Source: Streptomyces roseochromogenus subsp. oscitans DS 12.976
GTDB taxonomy: Bacteria; Actinomycetota; Actinomycetes; Streptomycetales; Streptomycetaceae
Reading direction: 5' to 3'
NCBI RefSeq assembly: GCF_000497445.1
Contig: NZ_CM002285.1
Span: 7,460,394 to 7,503,789 of the forward strand
Length of the DNA: 43,396 nt
Below the pieces are notes generated by a model. That model was not told the origin of the DNA, made no database searches, and was given only the letters and a program-made list of their open reading frames with translations. Shown piece by piece: positions 32,958-41,592 of the stretch (the stretch's first letter is position 1; each line of letters begins with the position of its first letter). The translations under genes were made by a program, and so were the position numbers.

Positions 32958-34001
32958 TCAAACGCCGAGTGCCTCCCCGATCGCCGCCAGACACCTCCGC
33001 ACCGTCTCCGTCGAAGCGTCCGCCCCGTAGTGGTTGACCCGGATCATCTCCTTGGCCAACGCACCCCCACCCGCGGCCAGCGGCAGCGCGGGATCACTCG
33101 CCAGTGCCCGAGCCACCAGCTCCGACGCCACCACCCCCGACGGCACCCGCAGTGTCGTAGCCACCGGCGCGGCATCGCAAGCTTCGTACACATACGGCTC
33201 AAGCCCCCGGCCCACGGACACCGCACCGGCCCGCGTGGCCTGTGCGGCGCGCCGATGCCGGTCCATCACCGCGTCCAGCCCCACCGACTCGATCCGCTCC
33301 AGACACGCCTCCAGCGCCAGCATCTCCAACTGGGCCGGAGCGTGCGGCAGCACCACGCGGCCGGCGTCGATCCAGCGCTCCTTCCAGTCCAGCAGGGACA
33401 GATAGGAGCGGCGCGGCGCGTGCGGGTTCGCCGCCATCCGGGTCCAGGCCCGCTCGCTCACCGAGATCGCCGACACACCCGCCGGTCCGCCCATCGCCTT
33501 CTGCGCCCCGATCACGCACAGGTCCACGCCCCACGCGTCCGGCAGTACCGGCTCCGCGCCCACCGAGGCGACCGCGTCCAGGTAGAAGAGCGCACCGTGC
33601 TCCCGTACCGCCTCGCCGATCTCCGCGACCGGGTTGGTGTTGCCGGTCGCCGCCTCCGCGTGCACCAGCGACACGAAGTCGATCTCCGGGTGCTCGGCGA
33701 AGGCCTCCCGGACCTGCGCGGCGGTCACCGCCGTATGGAAGGGGACGGAGATGTCGTACACGGTCGCACCGGAATCGCGCAGCCAGTTGCCGAAGGTCTG
33801 GCCGTACGGTCCCGTGATCACGTTCAGGGCCACCGTGCCCGGGCCGGCCGCCGCGCGGATTGCGCCCTCCAGCGGCAGCAGCGCCTCACCCTGGGTGATC
33901 AGCACGTCCTGGCGGGTGTCCAGCAGTCGGGCGATCCCGTCCTCGATGGCGGCGAAGCGCTCGGCACTCAGCGGGGGCAGATCGAGGAACGGGTGGCTCA
34001 C
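32958..34001 (-). CDS. Class V aminotransferase (alanine-glyoxylate/serine-pyruvate type)
   Basis: This 347-residue enzyme resembles the alanine-glyoxylate aminotransferase branch of class V. It has VITGPYGQTFGNWLRDSGA, SLVHAEAATGNTNPVAEIGE, cofactor Asp142 (FYLDAVASVGAEP), and Schiff-base Lys168 in CVIGAQKAMGGPAGVSAIS. The C-terminal half has the small domain with GALAKEMIRVNHYG. It is divergent from the amino-acid ABC transporter and shares its 153-bp regulatory region, so it may degrade the amino acid imported by it. Substrate is not determined. Confidence 0.88.
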   Translation of the reverse strand: MSHPFLDLPPLSAERFAAIEDGIARLLDTRQDVLITQGEALLPLEGAIRAAAGPGTVALNVITGPYGQTFGNWLRDSGATVYDISVPFHTAVTAAQVREAFAEHPEIDFVSLVHAEAATGNTNPVAEIGEAVREHGALFYLDAVASVGAEPVLPDAWGVDLCVIGAQKAMGGPAGVSAISVSERAWTRMAANPHAPRRSYLSLLDWKERWIDAGRVVLPHAPAQLEMLALEACLERIESVGLDAVMDRHRRAAQATRAGAVSVGRGLEPYVYEACDAAPVATTLRVPSGVVASELVARALASDPALPLAAGGGALAKEMIRVNHYGADASTETVRRCLAAIGEALGV

Positions 34002-34078
34002 GGCGGTGCTCTCTCTTCGTTCACGGCGGTCGGGACTCCCTTGATCTTAGGTCCAATGGCCCCGAAACCATCGGTTTG

Positions 34079-34124
34079 GTTTGAGAGACTCAAACTCTTC
34101 CTTATAATCGGAACCCATAGTTCC
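34079..34124 (+). promoter_or_regulatory. Strong promoter with overlapping palindromes for the amino-acid transporter
   Basis: A near-consensus promoter is present: -35 TTGAGA (34081-34086), a 16-bp spacer, and a perfect -10 TATAAT (34103-34108). A perfect dyad GTTTGAG-AGA-CTCAAAC (34079-34095) covers the -35 element. A second perfect dyad GGAAC-CCATA-GTTCC (34110-34124) lies at the expected transcription start. This suggests tight repression by one or two regulators, not identified here. Confidence 0.75.
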
Positions 34125-34154
34125 CGCACAAGGTCCCCCAGACGGAGATCCCCC

Positions 34155-34997
34155 ATGAAAACGCTCGGACGCCGGACCCGCCTTCTGGCAGCCACCACCG
34201 CGACGGCCGGGCTCGTGCTCGTGGCCGGTTGCTCCTCCAGCGGCTCGGGGAGCGGCCCGACGACCGTCAAGGGGGTCCACCTCGCCAAGGCCGGTCAGCT
34301 GACCACCTGCACCCACCTGCCGTACCCGCCGTTCCAGTCGGAGATCAACGGCAAGGTGCAGGGCTTCGACGTTTCCCTCATCGACCTCGTCGCCAAGGAC
34401 CTCGGCGTCAAGCAGCAGATCCTCGACACGCCGTTCGAGAACTTCAAGACCGGTGCCTTCCTGAACTCCGGCCAGTGCGACCTGGCCGCCGCCGGCATGA
34501 CGATCACCGCCGAGCGCAAGAAGAACGTCGACTTCTCCGACCCGTACTTCGAGGCCACCCAGGCCGTCCTGGTCGACAGGAGCAGCGGCGTCAACTCGCT
34601 CGCGGACGTCAAGGCCAAGGGCAAGAAGCTCGGCGCCCAGGCGCAGACCACCGGCGAGGACTACGCCAGGAGCAAGGGCTTCGACCCGGTCTCCTTCGCC
34701 TCCTCCGACGCGGTCCTCAACGGCCTGCGCACCGGACAGGTCCAGGCCGTCATCATCGACTACCCGGTCGTCCAGGGCTGGCTGAAGGACAAGGCCAACG
34801 CCGACAAGTTCAAGGTCGTCGACAACCTCAAGACCGGCGAGCAGTACGGCTTCACGGTCAAGAAGGGCAACAAGGCCCTGCTCGACGCCGTCAACAAGGC
34901 CCTCAAGGGCGCCAAGGCCGACGGCACGTACAAGAAGATCTACGAGCAGTGGATCGGCCCCTACAACGCCTCCGTCGCCGCCCCGGCCGCCTCCTGA
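34155..34997 (+). CDS. Polar amino-acid ABC transporter, substrate-binding lipoprotein
   Basis: The 280-residue product has a lipoprotein signal with lipobox LVAGC (residues 21-25). Its family 3 (HisJ/GlnH-type) solute-binding domain shows LTTCTHLPYPPFQSEINGKV, QGFDVSLIDLVAKDLG, and CDLAAAGMTITAERKKNVDF, with the ligand-gripping Arg-type residues replaced around ERKK. The late segment VQAVIIDYPVVQGWL is also typical. It is first in a three-gene operon with permease and ATPase genes. A GGAG site precedes the ATG. The specific amino acid is unknown. Confidence 0.93.
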   Translation: MKTLGRRTRLLAATTATAGLVLVAGCSSSGSGSGPTTVKGVHLAKAGQLTTCTHLPYPPFQSEINGKVQGFDVSLIDLVAKDLGVKQQILDTPFENFKTGAFLNSGQCDLAAAGMTITAERKKNVDFSDPYFEATQAVLVDRSSGVNSLADVKAKGKKLGAQAQTTGEDYARSKGFDPVSFASSDAVLNGLRTGQVQAVIIDYPVVQGWLKDKANADKFKVVDNLKTGEQYGFTVKKGNKALLDAVNKALKGAKADGTYKKIYEQWIGPYNASVAAPAAS

Positions 34998-35001
34998 CCC
35001 C

Positions 35002-35831
35002 ATGACCGACACGGACACACATATCCAGCCGAAGAAGACCGGGCTGACCCGTCGGCAGAAGCGCCGGCTCTCGCGTGCGGCGCAGTACGCCGTCTTCGTC
35101 GCCGCGGTGATCGCCTTCGCGGTCACCGCGGACTGGGGCCGGCTGCAGAACCAGTTCGCGCAGGCCCACATCGCGAGGCAGCTGTTCCCGGACCTCATCA
35201 CGGTGGCCCTCAAGAACACCGTGCTGTACACGCTGTCCGGCTTTGTCGTCGGCCTGGCCCTCGGCATGGTCATCGCCCTGATGCGCCTGTCGTCCGTGGG
35301 GCCGTACCGCTGGCTCTCCGGCGTCTACATCGAGATCTTCCGCGGCCTGCCCGCGCTGCTGATCTTCATCTTCGTCGGCGTCGGCGTGCCGCTGGCCTTC
35401 CCGAGCATCCAGTACCCGGGCGGCACCTACGGCAAGGTCGCCGTCGCCCTCGGACTGGTCTCCGCCGCCTACATGGCCGAGACGATCCGCGCGGGCATCC
35501 AGGCCGTGCCCAAGGGGCAGATGGAGGCGGCCCGTTCGCTCGGGTTCTCGCCGGCCCGGGCCATGATCTCCATCATCCTGCCGCAGGCCTTCCGTATCAT
35601 CCTGCCGCCGCTGACCAACGAACTCGTCCTGCTCTTCAAGGACTCCTCGCTGGTGCTGTTCCTCGGCGTCACCCTGGAGGAGCGCGAACTGTCCAAGTTC
35701 GGCAACGACCTGGCCAGCTCGACCGCGAACTCCACGCCGATCCTGGTCGCGGGCCTGTGCTATCTGCTGATCACGATCCCGCTCAGCCTCGTCGTGCGCC
35801 GTATGGAATCCAAGGCCCAGAGGGAGATCCG

Positions 35832-35835
<4 letters not shown>
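35002..35835 (+). CDS. Polar amino-acid ABC transporter permease
   Basis: This 277-residue HisM/GlnP-type permease has a charged cytoplasmic N-terminus and several membrane segments ([33 protein letters not shown]). The EAA loop, [20 protein letters not shown], sits before the [20 protein letters not shown] signature typical of the family. It begins 4 bp after the binding-protein stop and ends in a GTGA overlap with the ATPase gene. It probably works as a homodimer. Confidence 0.93.
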
Positions 35836-36641
<806 letters not shown>

Positions 36642-36664
36642 CCCAGGTCGTTAAGGTGCGTTGC

Positions 36665-37756
36665 ATGAGCGATGGTGCCGTGCTGCACGTGAAGGGGCGG
36701 GTCCTCGTCGGGCCCGAGGACGTCCGCGACGAGCTGTGGGTGATCGGGGGCCGGGTGTCCTACGACCGCCCCGCCGGAGCCCGGGACATCCGTACCGTCG
36801 AGGGCTGGGTGCTCCCCGGCCTGGTCGACGCCCACTGCCATGTGGGCCTCGACGCGCACGGCCCGGTCGACGCCGACACCGCCGAGAAGCAGGCGCTCAC
36901 CGACCGGGAGGCGGGCGCCCTGCTGCTCCGGGACGCGGGCTCGCCCTCCGACACCCGCTGGATCGACGACCGCCCCGACCTCCCGAAGATCATCCGGGCC
37001 GGCCGGCACATCGCCCGCACCCGCCGCTACATCCGCAACTACGCCTGGGAGATCGAACCGGACGACCTGGTCGCCTACGTCGCCCAGGAGGCCCGGCGCG
37101 GCGACGGCTGGGTCAAGCTGGTCGGCGACTGGATCGACCGCGACCTCGGCGATCTGTCCGCCTGCTGGCCGCGCGAGGCGGTCGAGGCGGGCATCGCGGA
37201 GGCGCACCGGCTCGGCGCCCGGGTCACGGCCCACTGTTTCGCCACCGACTCCCTGCGCGACCTGGTCGAAGCCGGGATCGACTGCGTCGAGCACGCCACG
37301 GGCCTGACCGACGAGCTGATCCCGCTCTTCGCCGAGCGGGGCGTGGCGATCGTCCCCACCCTCGTCAACATCGCCACCTTCCCGCAGCTCGCGGCCGGCG
37401 GCGAGACCAAGTTCCCGCGCTGGTCCGCGCATATGCGCCTGCTGCACGAACGCCGCTACGACACCGTGCGCGCCGCCTACGACGCCGGGATCCCGGTGTA
37501 CGTCGGCACGGATGCCGGCGGCTCACTGGCCCACGGCCTGGTCGCGGGCGAGGTGGCGGAGCTGGTCACCGCCGGTATACCGCCCGTGGCCGCCCTGTCC
37601 GCGACGGCCTGGGGCGCCCGCGCCTGGCTCGGCCGCCCGGGCCTGGAGGAGGGCGCGCCGGCCGACCTGGTGGTGTACGAGGGCGACCCGCGGGCCGATG
37701 TGCGCGTGCTGGCCGCGCCGCGCCGGGTGGTGCTCGACGGGCGAGTCGTGGAGTAG
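36665..37756 (+). CDS. Metal-dependent amidohydrolase (imidazolonepropionase-like)
   Basis: The 363-residue protein has the amidohydrolase composite domain and TIM barrel: His57 and His59 in VDAHCHVG, a Lys in WVKLVGDW, His in VTAHCFATDS, His in CVEHATGL, and the barrel-end Asp in VGTDAGGS. The C-terminal beta-sandwich (ADLVVYEGDP, RVVLDGRVVE) is normal. Similar proteins hydrolyse cyclic amides or act as prolidases and organophosphatases. It lies 23 bp downstream of the transporter ATPase and may be co-transcribed, which would suggest a linked amide or amino-acid substrate. ATG 36665 has AAGGTG upstream. Confidence 0.87.
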   Translation: MSDGAVLHVKGRVLVGPEDVRDELWVIGGRVSYDRPAGARDIRTVEGWVLPGLVDAHCHVGLDAHGPVDADTAEKQALTDREAGALLLRDAGSPSDTRWIDDRPDLPKIIRAGRHIARTRRYIRNYAWEIEPDDLVAYVAQEARRGDGWVKLVGDWIDRDLGDLSACWPREAVEAGIAEAHRLGARVTAHCFATDSLRDLVEAGIDCVEHATGLTDELIPLFAERGVAIVPTLVNIATFPQLAAGGETKFPRWSAHMRLLHERRYDTVRAAYDAGIPVYVGTDAGGSLAHGLVAGEVAELVTAGIPPVAALSATAWGARAWLGRPGLEEGAPADLVVYEGDPRADVRVLAAPRRVVLDGRVVE

Positions 37757-37780
37757 CCGAGGCGTAAGGGAACGCGTGTG

Positions 37781-37826
37781 CTTCACGATTCGAAGAGGTG
37801 TGCCTATCCTCCTCGAATGAGTGAAG
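37781..37826 (+). terminator. Long imperfect hairpin after the amidohydrolase gene
   Basis: ATTCGAAGAGG (37788-37798) pairs with CCTCCTCGAAT (37808-37818) at 10 of 11 positions, and CTTCAC (37781-37786) pairs with GTGAAG (37821-37826), giving a stem of about 16 pairs around a 9-base loop. It lies 24 bp after the amidohydrolase stop and 85 bp before the next gene. It is probably a terminator; a regulatory site for the next gene is an alternative. Confidence 0.6.
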
Positions 37827-37910
37827 TAACCGTGGATTGCTGACCGTTCACCCGTAGTGCGTACAAGGTTGACGGGTCCCAAGCAAGTTTCCTCTGGGGG
37901 TCCCACCACC

Positions 37911-38786
37911 TTGAACAGCAACAACTCCCGCATGCCCGCACGCCGTCTCGCCACCGCCCTGACGGTCACCGCCCTGGCCGCCGGTCCCGCGGTCCTGGGC
38001 GCGGGCGCCGCGCACGCGACCGCCGACCACGGTCGCGCCTCCGCCGTCGTCCTGCGCACCGGGCTCGACGTGTCCCTGCTCAACAAGACCGTCGACGTCC
38101 CGCTCGCGGTCTCCCTCAACGAGGTCCAGGCACCGCGCAGCGCCGACAGGACCGCGCTGTCCGCCCGGCTCGACGGCGTGGCCGGCGGCAAGCCGTTCAG
38201 CGTCCTCGGCGCGGACGTCGCCGCCGCGAAGGCCACGGTGACCTCGCAGCGCGCCGAGGGCTCGGTCCGGCTCGTCCACGCCCGGCTGCATGTCCCCGGC
38301 CTGCCCCTGCTGTCCCTGATCGAGGTCGGCACGGTCACCGCCAAGGCGACCTGCGAGGCCGGCAAGGCACCGGCCGCCTCGGCGGACGTCCTCGGCGCGG
38401 TCACGGTCCTCGGCAAGCGCGTCACGCTCACCGCGGGCGGCCCGACCGAGGTGAAGGTGCCCGGCGTCGGCGAGGTCCGCCTCGACCTCGCCCAGCACGA
38501 CACCACGACCCGCACGGCGGCCGCCACGGCCCTCGAACTCAAGGTCTCCGTCAACCCGTTGAAGCTCAATGTGGCCGACGTCGAAGGAACGGTCACTCTG
38601 GCCAAGGCGACCTGCGAGTCCCCGATGGCCCCGCCCGCCGACCCGAAGCCCCAGGGAGGCGCCTCGAAGTCCGACCTCGCGGAAACGGGCAGCAGCTCCG
38701 CGACCCCGTACATCGCGGGCGGCGCGCTGGCGCTGGTGCTGGCCGGCGGGGGAGCGGTGACGGTGGCCCGCCGCCGCAAGCACTGA
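37911..38786 (+). CDS. Secreted LAETG sortase-anchored surface protein
   Basis: The product has a signal peptide (MPARRLATALTVTALAAGPA onward, cleavage near AAHAT) and a mature Ala/Val/Thr-rich domain of unknown fold with two copies of a (T/L)AKATCE segment. A classic wall-anchor tail follows: LAETG, a hydrophobic stretch, and RRRKH. LAxTG motifs are used by class E sortases of Streptomyces, as for long chaplins, so the protein should be exported and covalently anchored. The start is uncertain: TTG 37911 has GGGGG about 10 bases upstream, and ATG 37932 is also possible. I recall a similar sortase substrate near the ectoine genes of S. coelicolor. Function is unknown. Confidence 0.87.
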   Translation: MNSNNSRMPARRLATALTVTALAAGPAVLGAGAAHATADHGRASAVVLRTGLDVSLLNKTVDVPLAVSLNEVQAPRSADRTALSARLDGVAGGKPFSVLGADVAAAKATVTSQRAEGSVRLVHARLHVPGLPLLSLIEVGTVTAKATCEAGKAPAASADVLGAVTVLGKRVTLTAGGPTEVKVPGVGEVRLDLAQHDTTTRTAAATALELKVSVNPLKLNVADVEGTVTLAKATCESPMAPPADPKPQGGASKSDLAETGSSSATPYIAGGALALVLAGGGAVTVARRRKH

Positions 38787-38798
38787 CGCCGCGCCCCC

Positions 38799-38840
38799 AA
38801 GCCGCTCCCGCCCGGCCGTCCCACCGGGCGGGAGCGGCTT
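38799..38840. terminator. Perfect 17-bp hairpin, bidirectional terminator
   Basis: AAGCCGCTCCCGCCCGG (38799-38815) is exactly complementary to 38824-38840 around an 8-base loop. It follows the LAETG gene and faces the end of the convergent cobalamin operon. Confidence 0.88.
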
Positions 38841-38939
38841 CCCGGGCGGACCGGAGCGTGGACGCCGACAACGCGTCGTGCGCTTTCCGGCGGGCAGGGG
38901 GCGACTTCGTGACGGAGCCTTTCAGGCGACCGAGTCGGG

Positions 38940-39012
38940 ACGGGGGTCCCCGGCGCGAGCGCAGCCGAGCGTGGGGAGGGTGGGCGAGGCGGGGTCTGGG
39001 GAGGAGCCCCGG
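38940..39012. repeat. GC-rich repeat-like intergenic element
   Basis: The stretch contains GGGGGTCCCC, two CGAGCG copies, GTGGGGAGGGTGGGCGAGG and the ending GGGGTCTGGGGAGGAGCCCC. This layout resembles a GC-rich stretch I recall between many Streptomyces genes. The last part can form a short GGGG/CCCC hairpin. It runs right up to the stop codon of the CobC-like gene. Only one copy is inside the window, so repeat status rests on memory. Confidence 0.4.
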
Positions 39013-40077
39013 TTACGGCAGCGCGGCCGACAGTGCCTTCAGGAAGCCGTTCGCTGTCCCCCGGTCCCGCACAGCGACCCGCACCCACTCCTCCCCGAGC
39101 CCCGGAAACGTGTCCCCACGCCGCACCGCATAGCCAAGGTCACGCAACCGTCGCCGTACAGCGGCCGCCCCCGCCATCCCGACCAGTACGAACGGCCCCT
39201 CCGCGGGCTGCACCACCCGTACTCCGCGTGAGGCGAACTCCGCCAGCCCCGCCACCAGATGGGCCCGGTCCGCCGTGATGCGATGCGCCGCGTGCCCCGC
39301 CTCCGCCAGCGCCCGCGGCGTCACGCATGCCTCGGCCGCGGCCAGCGCGGGTGTCGACACCGGCCACAGAGGCTGCGCCCGCTCCAGCTCGGCGATGATC
39401 TCCGAAGGAGCCAGCACGTACCCGATCCGCAGCCCGGCCAGCCCCCAGGTCTTGGTCAGACTGCGCAGCACGACCAGCCCCGGCACATCCGTCCGCCCGG
39501 CCAGCGCCTCCCGCTCACCCGGCACCGCGTCCATGAACGCCTCGTCGACCACCAACACCCGTCCAGGACGGGCGAGTTGCGCGACCACTCCCGCCGGGTG
39601 CAGCACGGACGTGGGGTTCGTCGGATTCCCGATCACCACCAGATCGGCGTCCTTTGGCACCGCCGCCGGATCCAGCCGGAACCCGTCCTCCTCCCGCAGC
39701 AGCACCCGGTCCACGCTGTGCCCCGCGTCCCTGAGCGCCGCCTCGGGCTCGGTGAACTGCGGATGTACGACGACCGGTCGCCGTACCTTCAGCGCGCGGG
39801 CCAGCAGCACGAACGCCTCCGCCGCGCCCGCCGTCAGCAGCACCCGCTCCACCGGCAGCCCGTGCCGCGCCGCCACCGCCGCCCGCGCGGCCCGCCCGTC
39901 CGGGTAGGCCGCGAGCGACGACAGCGAGCCGGCGATCTCCTCCCGGAGCCACACGGGAGGGGTGTCCGCGCGCACGTTGACGGCGAGGTCGGTCAACGCG
40001 GCCCCGTCGTCCCGCACTTCGGCATCCCCGTGATGCCGCAGATCGAGCCCGGACCCGCCGGTGTCGTCAGTGCGCAT
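39013..40077 (-). CDS. cobC: CobC-like pyridoxal-phosphate aminotransferase (cobalamin cluster)
   Basis: This 354-residue class I/II fold protein matches the Rv2231c/CobC group placed in actinobacterial cobalamin clusters. These are related to histidinol-phosphate aminotransferase and to L-threonine-O-phosphate decarboxylase, which makes the aminopropanol arm of B12. It shows LTAGAAEAFVLLARAL, VVIGNPTNPTSVLHP, VLVVDEAFMDAVPGE and the Schiff-base Lys in LRSLTKTWGLAGLRIGYVL. ATG 40077 overlaps the CbiX stop by 11 bp. It is the last gene of the minus-strand cob operon in this window. Whether it decarboxylates threonine phosphate or transaminates is unproven. Confidence 0.82.
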   Translation of the reverse strand: MRTDDTGGSGLDLRHHGDAEVRDDGAALTDLAVNVRADTPPVWLREEIAGSLSSLAAYPDGRAARAAVAARHGLPVERVLLTAGAAEAFVLLARALKVRRPVVVHPQFTEPEAALRDAGHSVDRVLLREEDGFRLDPAAVPKDADLVVIGNPTNPTSVLHPAGVVAQLARPGRVLVVDEAFMDAVPGEREALAGRTDVPGLVVLRSLTKTWGLAGLRIGYVLAPSEIIAELERAQPLWPVSTPALAAAEACVTPRALAEAGHAAHRITADRAHLVAGLAEFASRGVRVVQPAEGPFVLVGMAGAAAVRRRLRDLGYAVRRGDTFPGLGEEWVRVAVRDRGTANGFLKALSAALP

Positions 40078-41008
40078 GGCTGTGCGAGTGCCCCCCGTGA
40101 TGGTGGTGCCCGTGGCCGTGCCCATGGTCGTGGTGGCCGTCGTCGTCCGGGTGGAAGTGCGGTTGCTGCGGCAGCCCCACCTTGTCCTCGAAGCCCGGCA
40201 GCGCGATCCGGTACACGCACGAGTCACAGTTCATCCGCAGATCGCCCTTCACCGCCTCCTCGTACCGCTCCATCACCAGGTCGAGCAGCTCCGGTTCGGG
40301 CCCGATGACGTCGGCCGACCGCACCTCGGTCTCCGGATGCGCGGCCGCCCAGCCCTCGGTCTGCTGCCGCACCCGATCCGGCAGGATCCCGGTGAACAGG
40401 AAGTACGGGAGGACGACGATCCTGCGCGCCCCCAGCGCCACGCACCTGTCCAGCCCGCTCGGCACGTCCGGTGCCGCCAGCGACACGAACGCCGTCTCCA
40501 CCCCGGCGTACCCACGGCCCTCCCACAGCAGCCGCGCCGCCTTGTACACCTCGGCGTTGGCATCGGGGTCCGTCGAACCGCGTCCCACCAGCAGCACGGT
40601 CACATCGGCCCGGTCCTCGGGCGTGCGGGCCGTACCGCCGAGCGCGTCGTCCAGCCGCCGCTCCAGCACGCGCAGCAGCGCCGGGTGCGGGCCCAGCGGG
40701 CGGCCGTACGTGTACGAGATGCCCGGGTGCCGTTCCTTCTCGCGGGCCAGCGCGGCCGGGATGTCGCCCTTGGCGTGCCCGGCGGACACCAGCATCAGCG
40801 GTACCGCCGCGAACCGGCGCACACCCTGCTCGACCAGCTCGGTGACGGCGTCGCCCAGCGGCGGCGGGGACAGTTCGATGAAGCCGCCCGCGACGGGCAG
40901 CTCGGGGTGGCGGCGCCCGAGCTCCCGCACAAAGTCGCGGAACGCCTCGGCTCCGGCGTCGTCACGGGTGCCGTGTCCGGCGATGAGCAGGGCGGGCGGG
41001 GTGGTCAC
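40067..41008 (-). CDS. cbiX: Sirohydrochlorin cobaltochelatase-type protein with His-rich tail
   Basis: The 313-residue protein holds two CbiX-type chelatase halves, seen as LLIAGHGTRDDAGAEAFRDF (N-terminal, with the metal His) and VTVLLVGRGSTDPDANAEVY (second half). These enzymes insert cobalt into sirohydrochlorin. The C-terminus is a striking metal-binding tail of about 25 residues with many His and Asp (DDDGHHDHGHGHGHH and more). A CDSCVYRIALPGFEDKVG segment carries two Cys and may help bind metal. It overlaps CobH by 4 bp (ATGA) and the CobC-like gene by 11 bp, in the cobalamin operon. Confidence 0.88.
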   Translation of the reverse strand: MTTPPALLIAGHGTRDDAGAEAFRDFVRELGRRHPELPVAGGFIELSPPPLGDAVTELVEQGVRRFAAVPLMLVSAGHAKGDIPAALAREKERHPGISYTYGRPLGPHPALLRVLERRLDDALGGTARTPEDRADVTVLLVGRGSTDPDANAEVYKAARLLWEGRGYAGVETAFVSLAAPDVPSGLDRCVALGARRIVVLPYFLFTGILPDRVRQQTEGWAAAHPETEVRSADVIGPEPELLDLVMERYEEAVKGDLRMNCDSCVYRIALPGFEDKVGLPQQPHFHPDDDGHHDHGHGHGHHHHGGHSHSHAH

Positions 41009-41592
41009 GAGGTCTCCTCAGACGAAACGGGGTGGTACAGGAGGGCGTTGAGCGCGGCGGCGGCGACCGCCGAGCCGCCCTTCTCGGACACGTTGCTCAC
41101 GGCGGGCAGCCCGCTCTCGCGCAACGCGGCCTTGGACTCGGCCGCGCCGACGAAGCCGACGGGCAGGCCGATGACGAGCGCGGGGGAGGCGTCCAGAGTG
41201 AGCAGCTCCTCCAGTGCGGTCGGCGCACAGCCGATCACCCAGAGGGCACCGGGCCCCACCTGCTCGTACGCGAGGCGGACGGCATGCGCCGAACGGGTCA
41301 GCCCGGGACCGGACCCGGCGTCCTTCAGCCGGCACACGGTCTCCCGCCGGGTGATCCCGGCGGCGACCATCTCCACGTCCACGACGACCGGCGCGCCGGC
41401 GTGCAACGCGGCATGCGCCGTCACCAGGTCGCCCTCGTCGGTCACGAGGTCGGTCGCGTACTCCAGGTCGGCGGCGGAGTGGATGACCCGCTCCACCACC
41501 GCCCGGGTCAGCGGCGGGAAGGACGAGGTGTCCAGGCGGGCGCGCAGCCGCCGGAAGGACTCCTGCTCGATCGGGTGGACGACACGGTTCAC
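41005..41592 (-). CDS. cobH: Precorrin-8X methylmutase
   Basis: This 195-residue protein moves the methyl group from C-11 to C-12 to form hydrogenobyrinate (or its cobalt form). It is recognisable from EQESFRRLRARLD, the catalytic His38 in VERVIHSAADLEYA, VVVDVEMVAAGITRR, and ALVIGLPVGFVGAAESKAAL. It is slightly shorter than the usual 205-215 residues. It is coupled by ATGA overlaps to the CbiG-CobJ gene upstream and CbiX downstream. Confidence 0.93.
   Translation of the reverse strand: MNRVVHPIEQESFRRLRARLDTSSFPPLTRAVVERVIHSAADLEYATDLVTDEGDLVTAHAALHAGAPVVVDVEMVAAGITRRETVCRLKDAGSGPGLTRSAHAVRLAYEQVGPGALWVIGCAPTALEELLTLDASPALVIGLPVGFVGAAESKAALRESGLPAVSNVSEKGGSAVAAAALNALLYHPVSSEETS

Noticed and set aside
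37840..37870. GTTCACCCGTAGTG as a PHO box before the LAETG gene
   Set aside because: Only a single GTTCACC-like unit is present; PhoP sites need at least two direct units.
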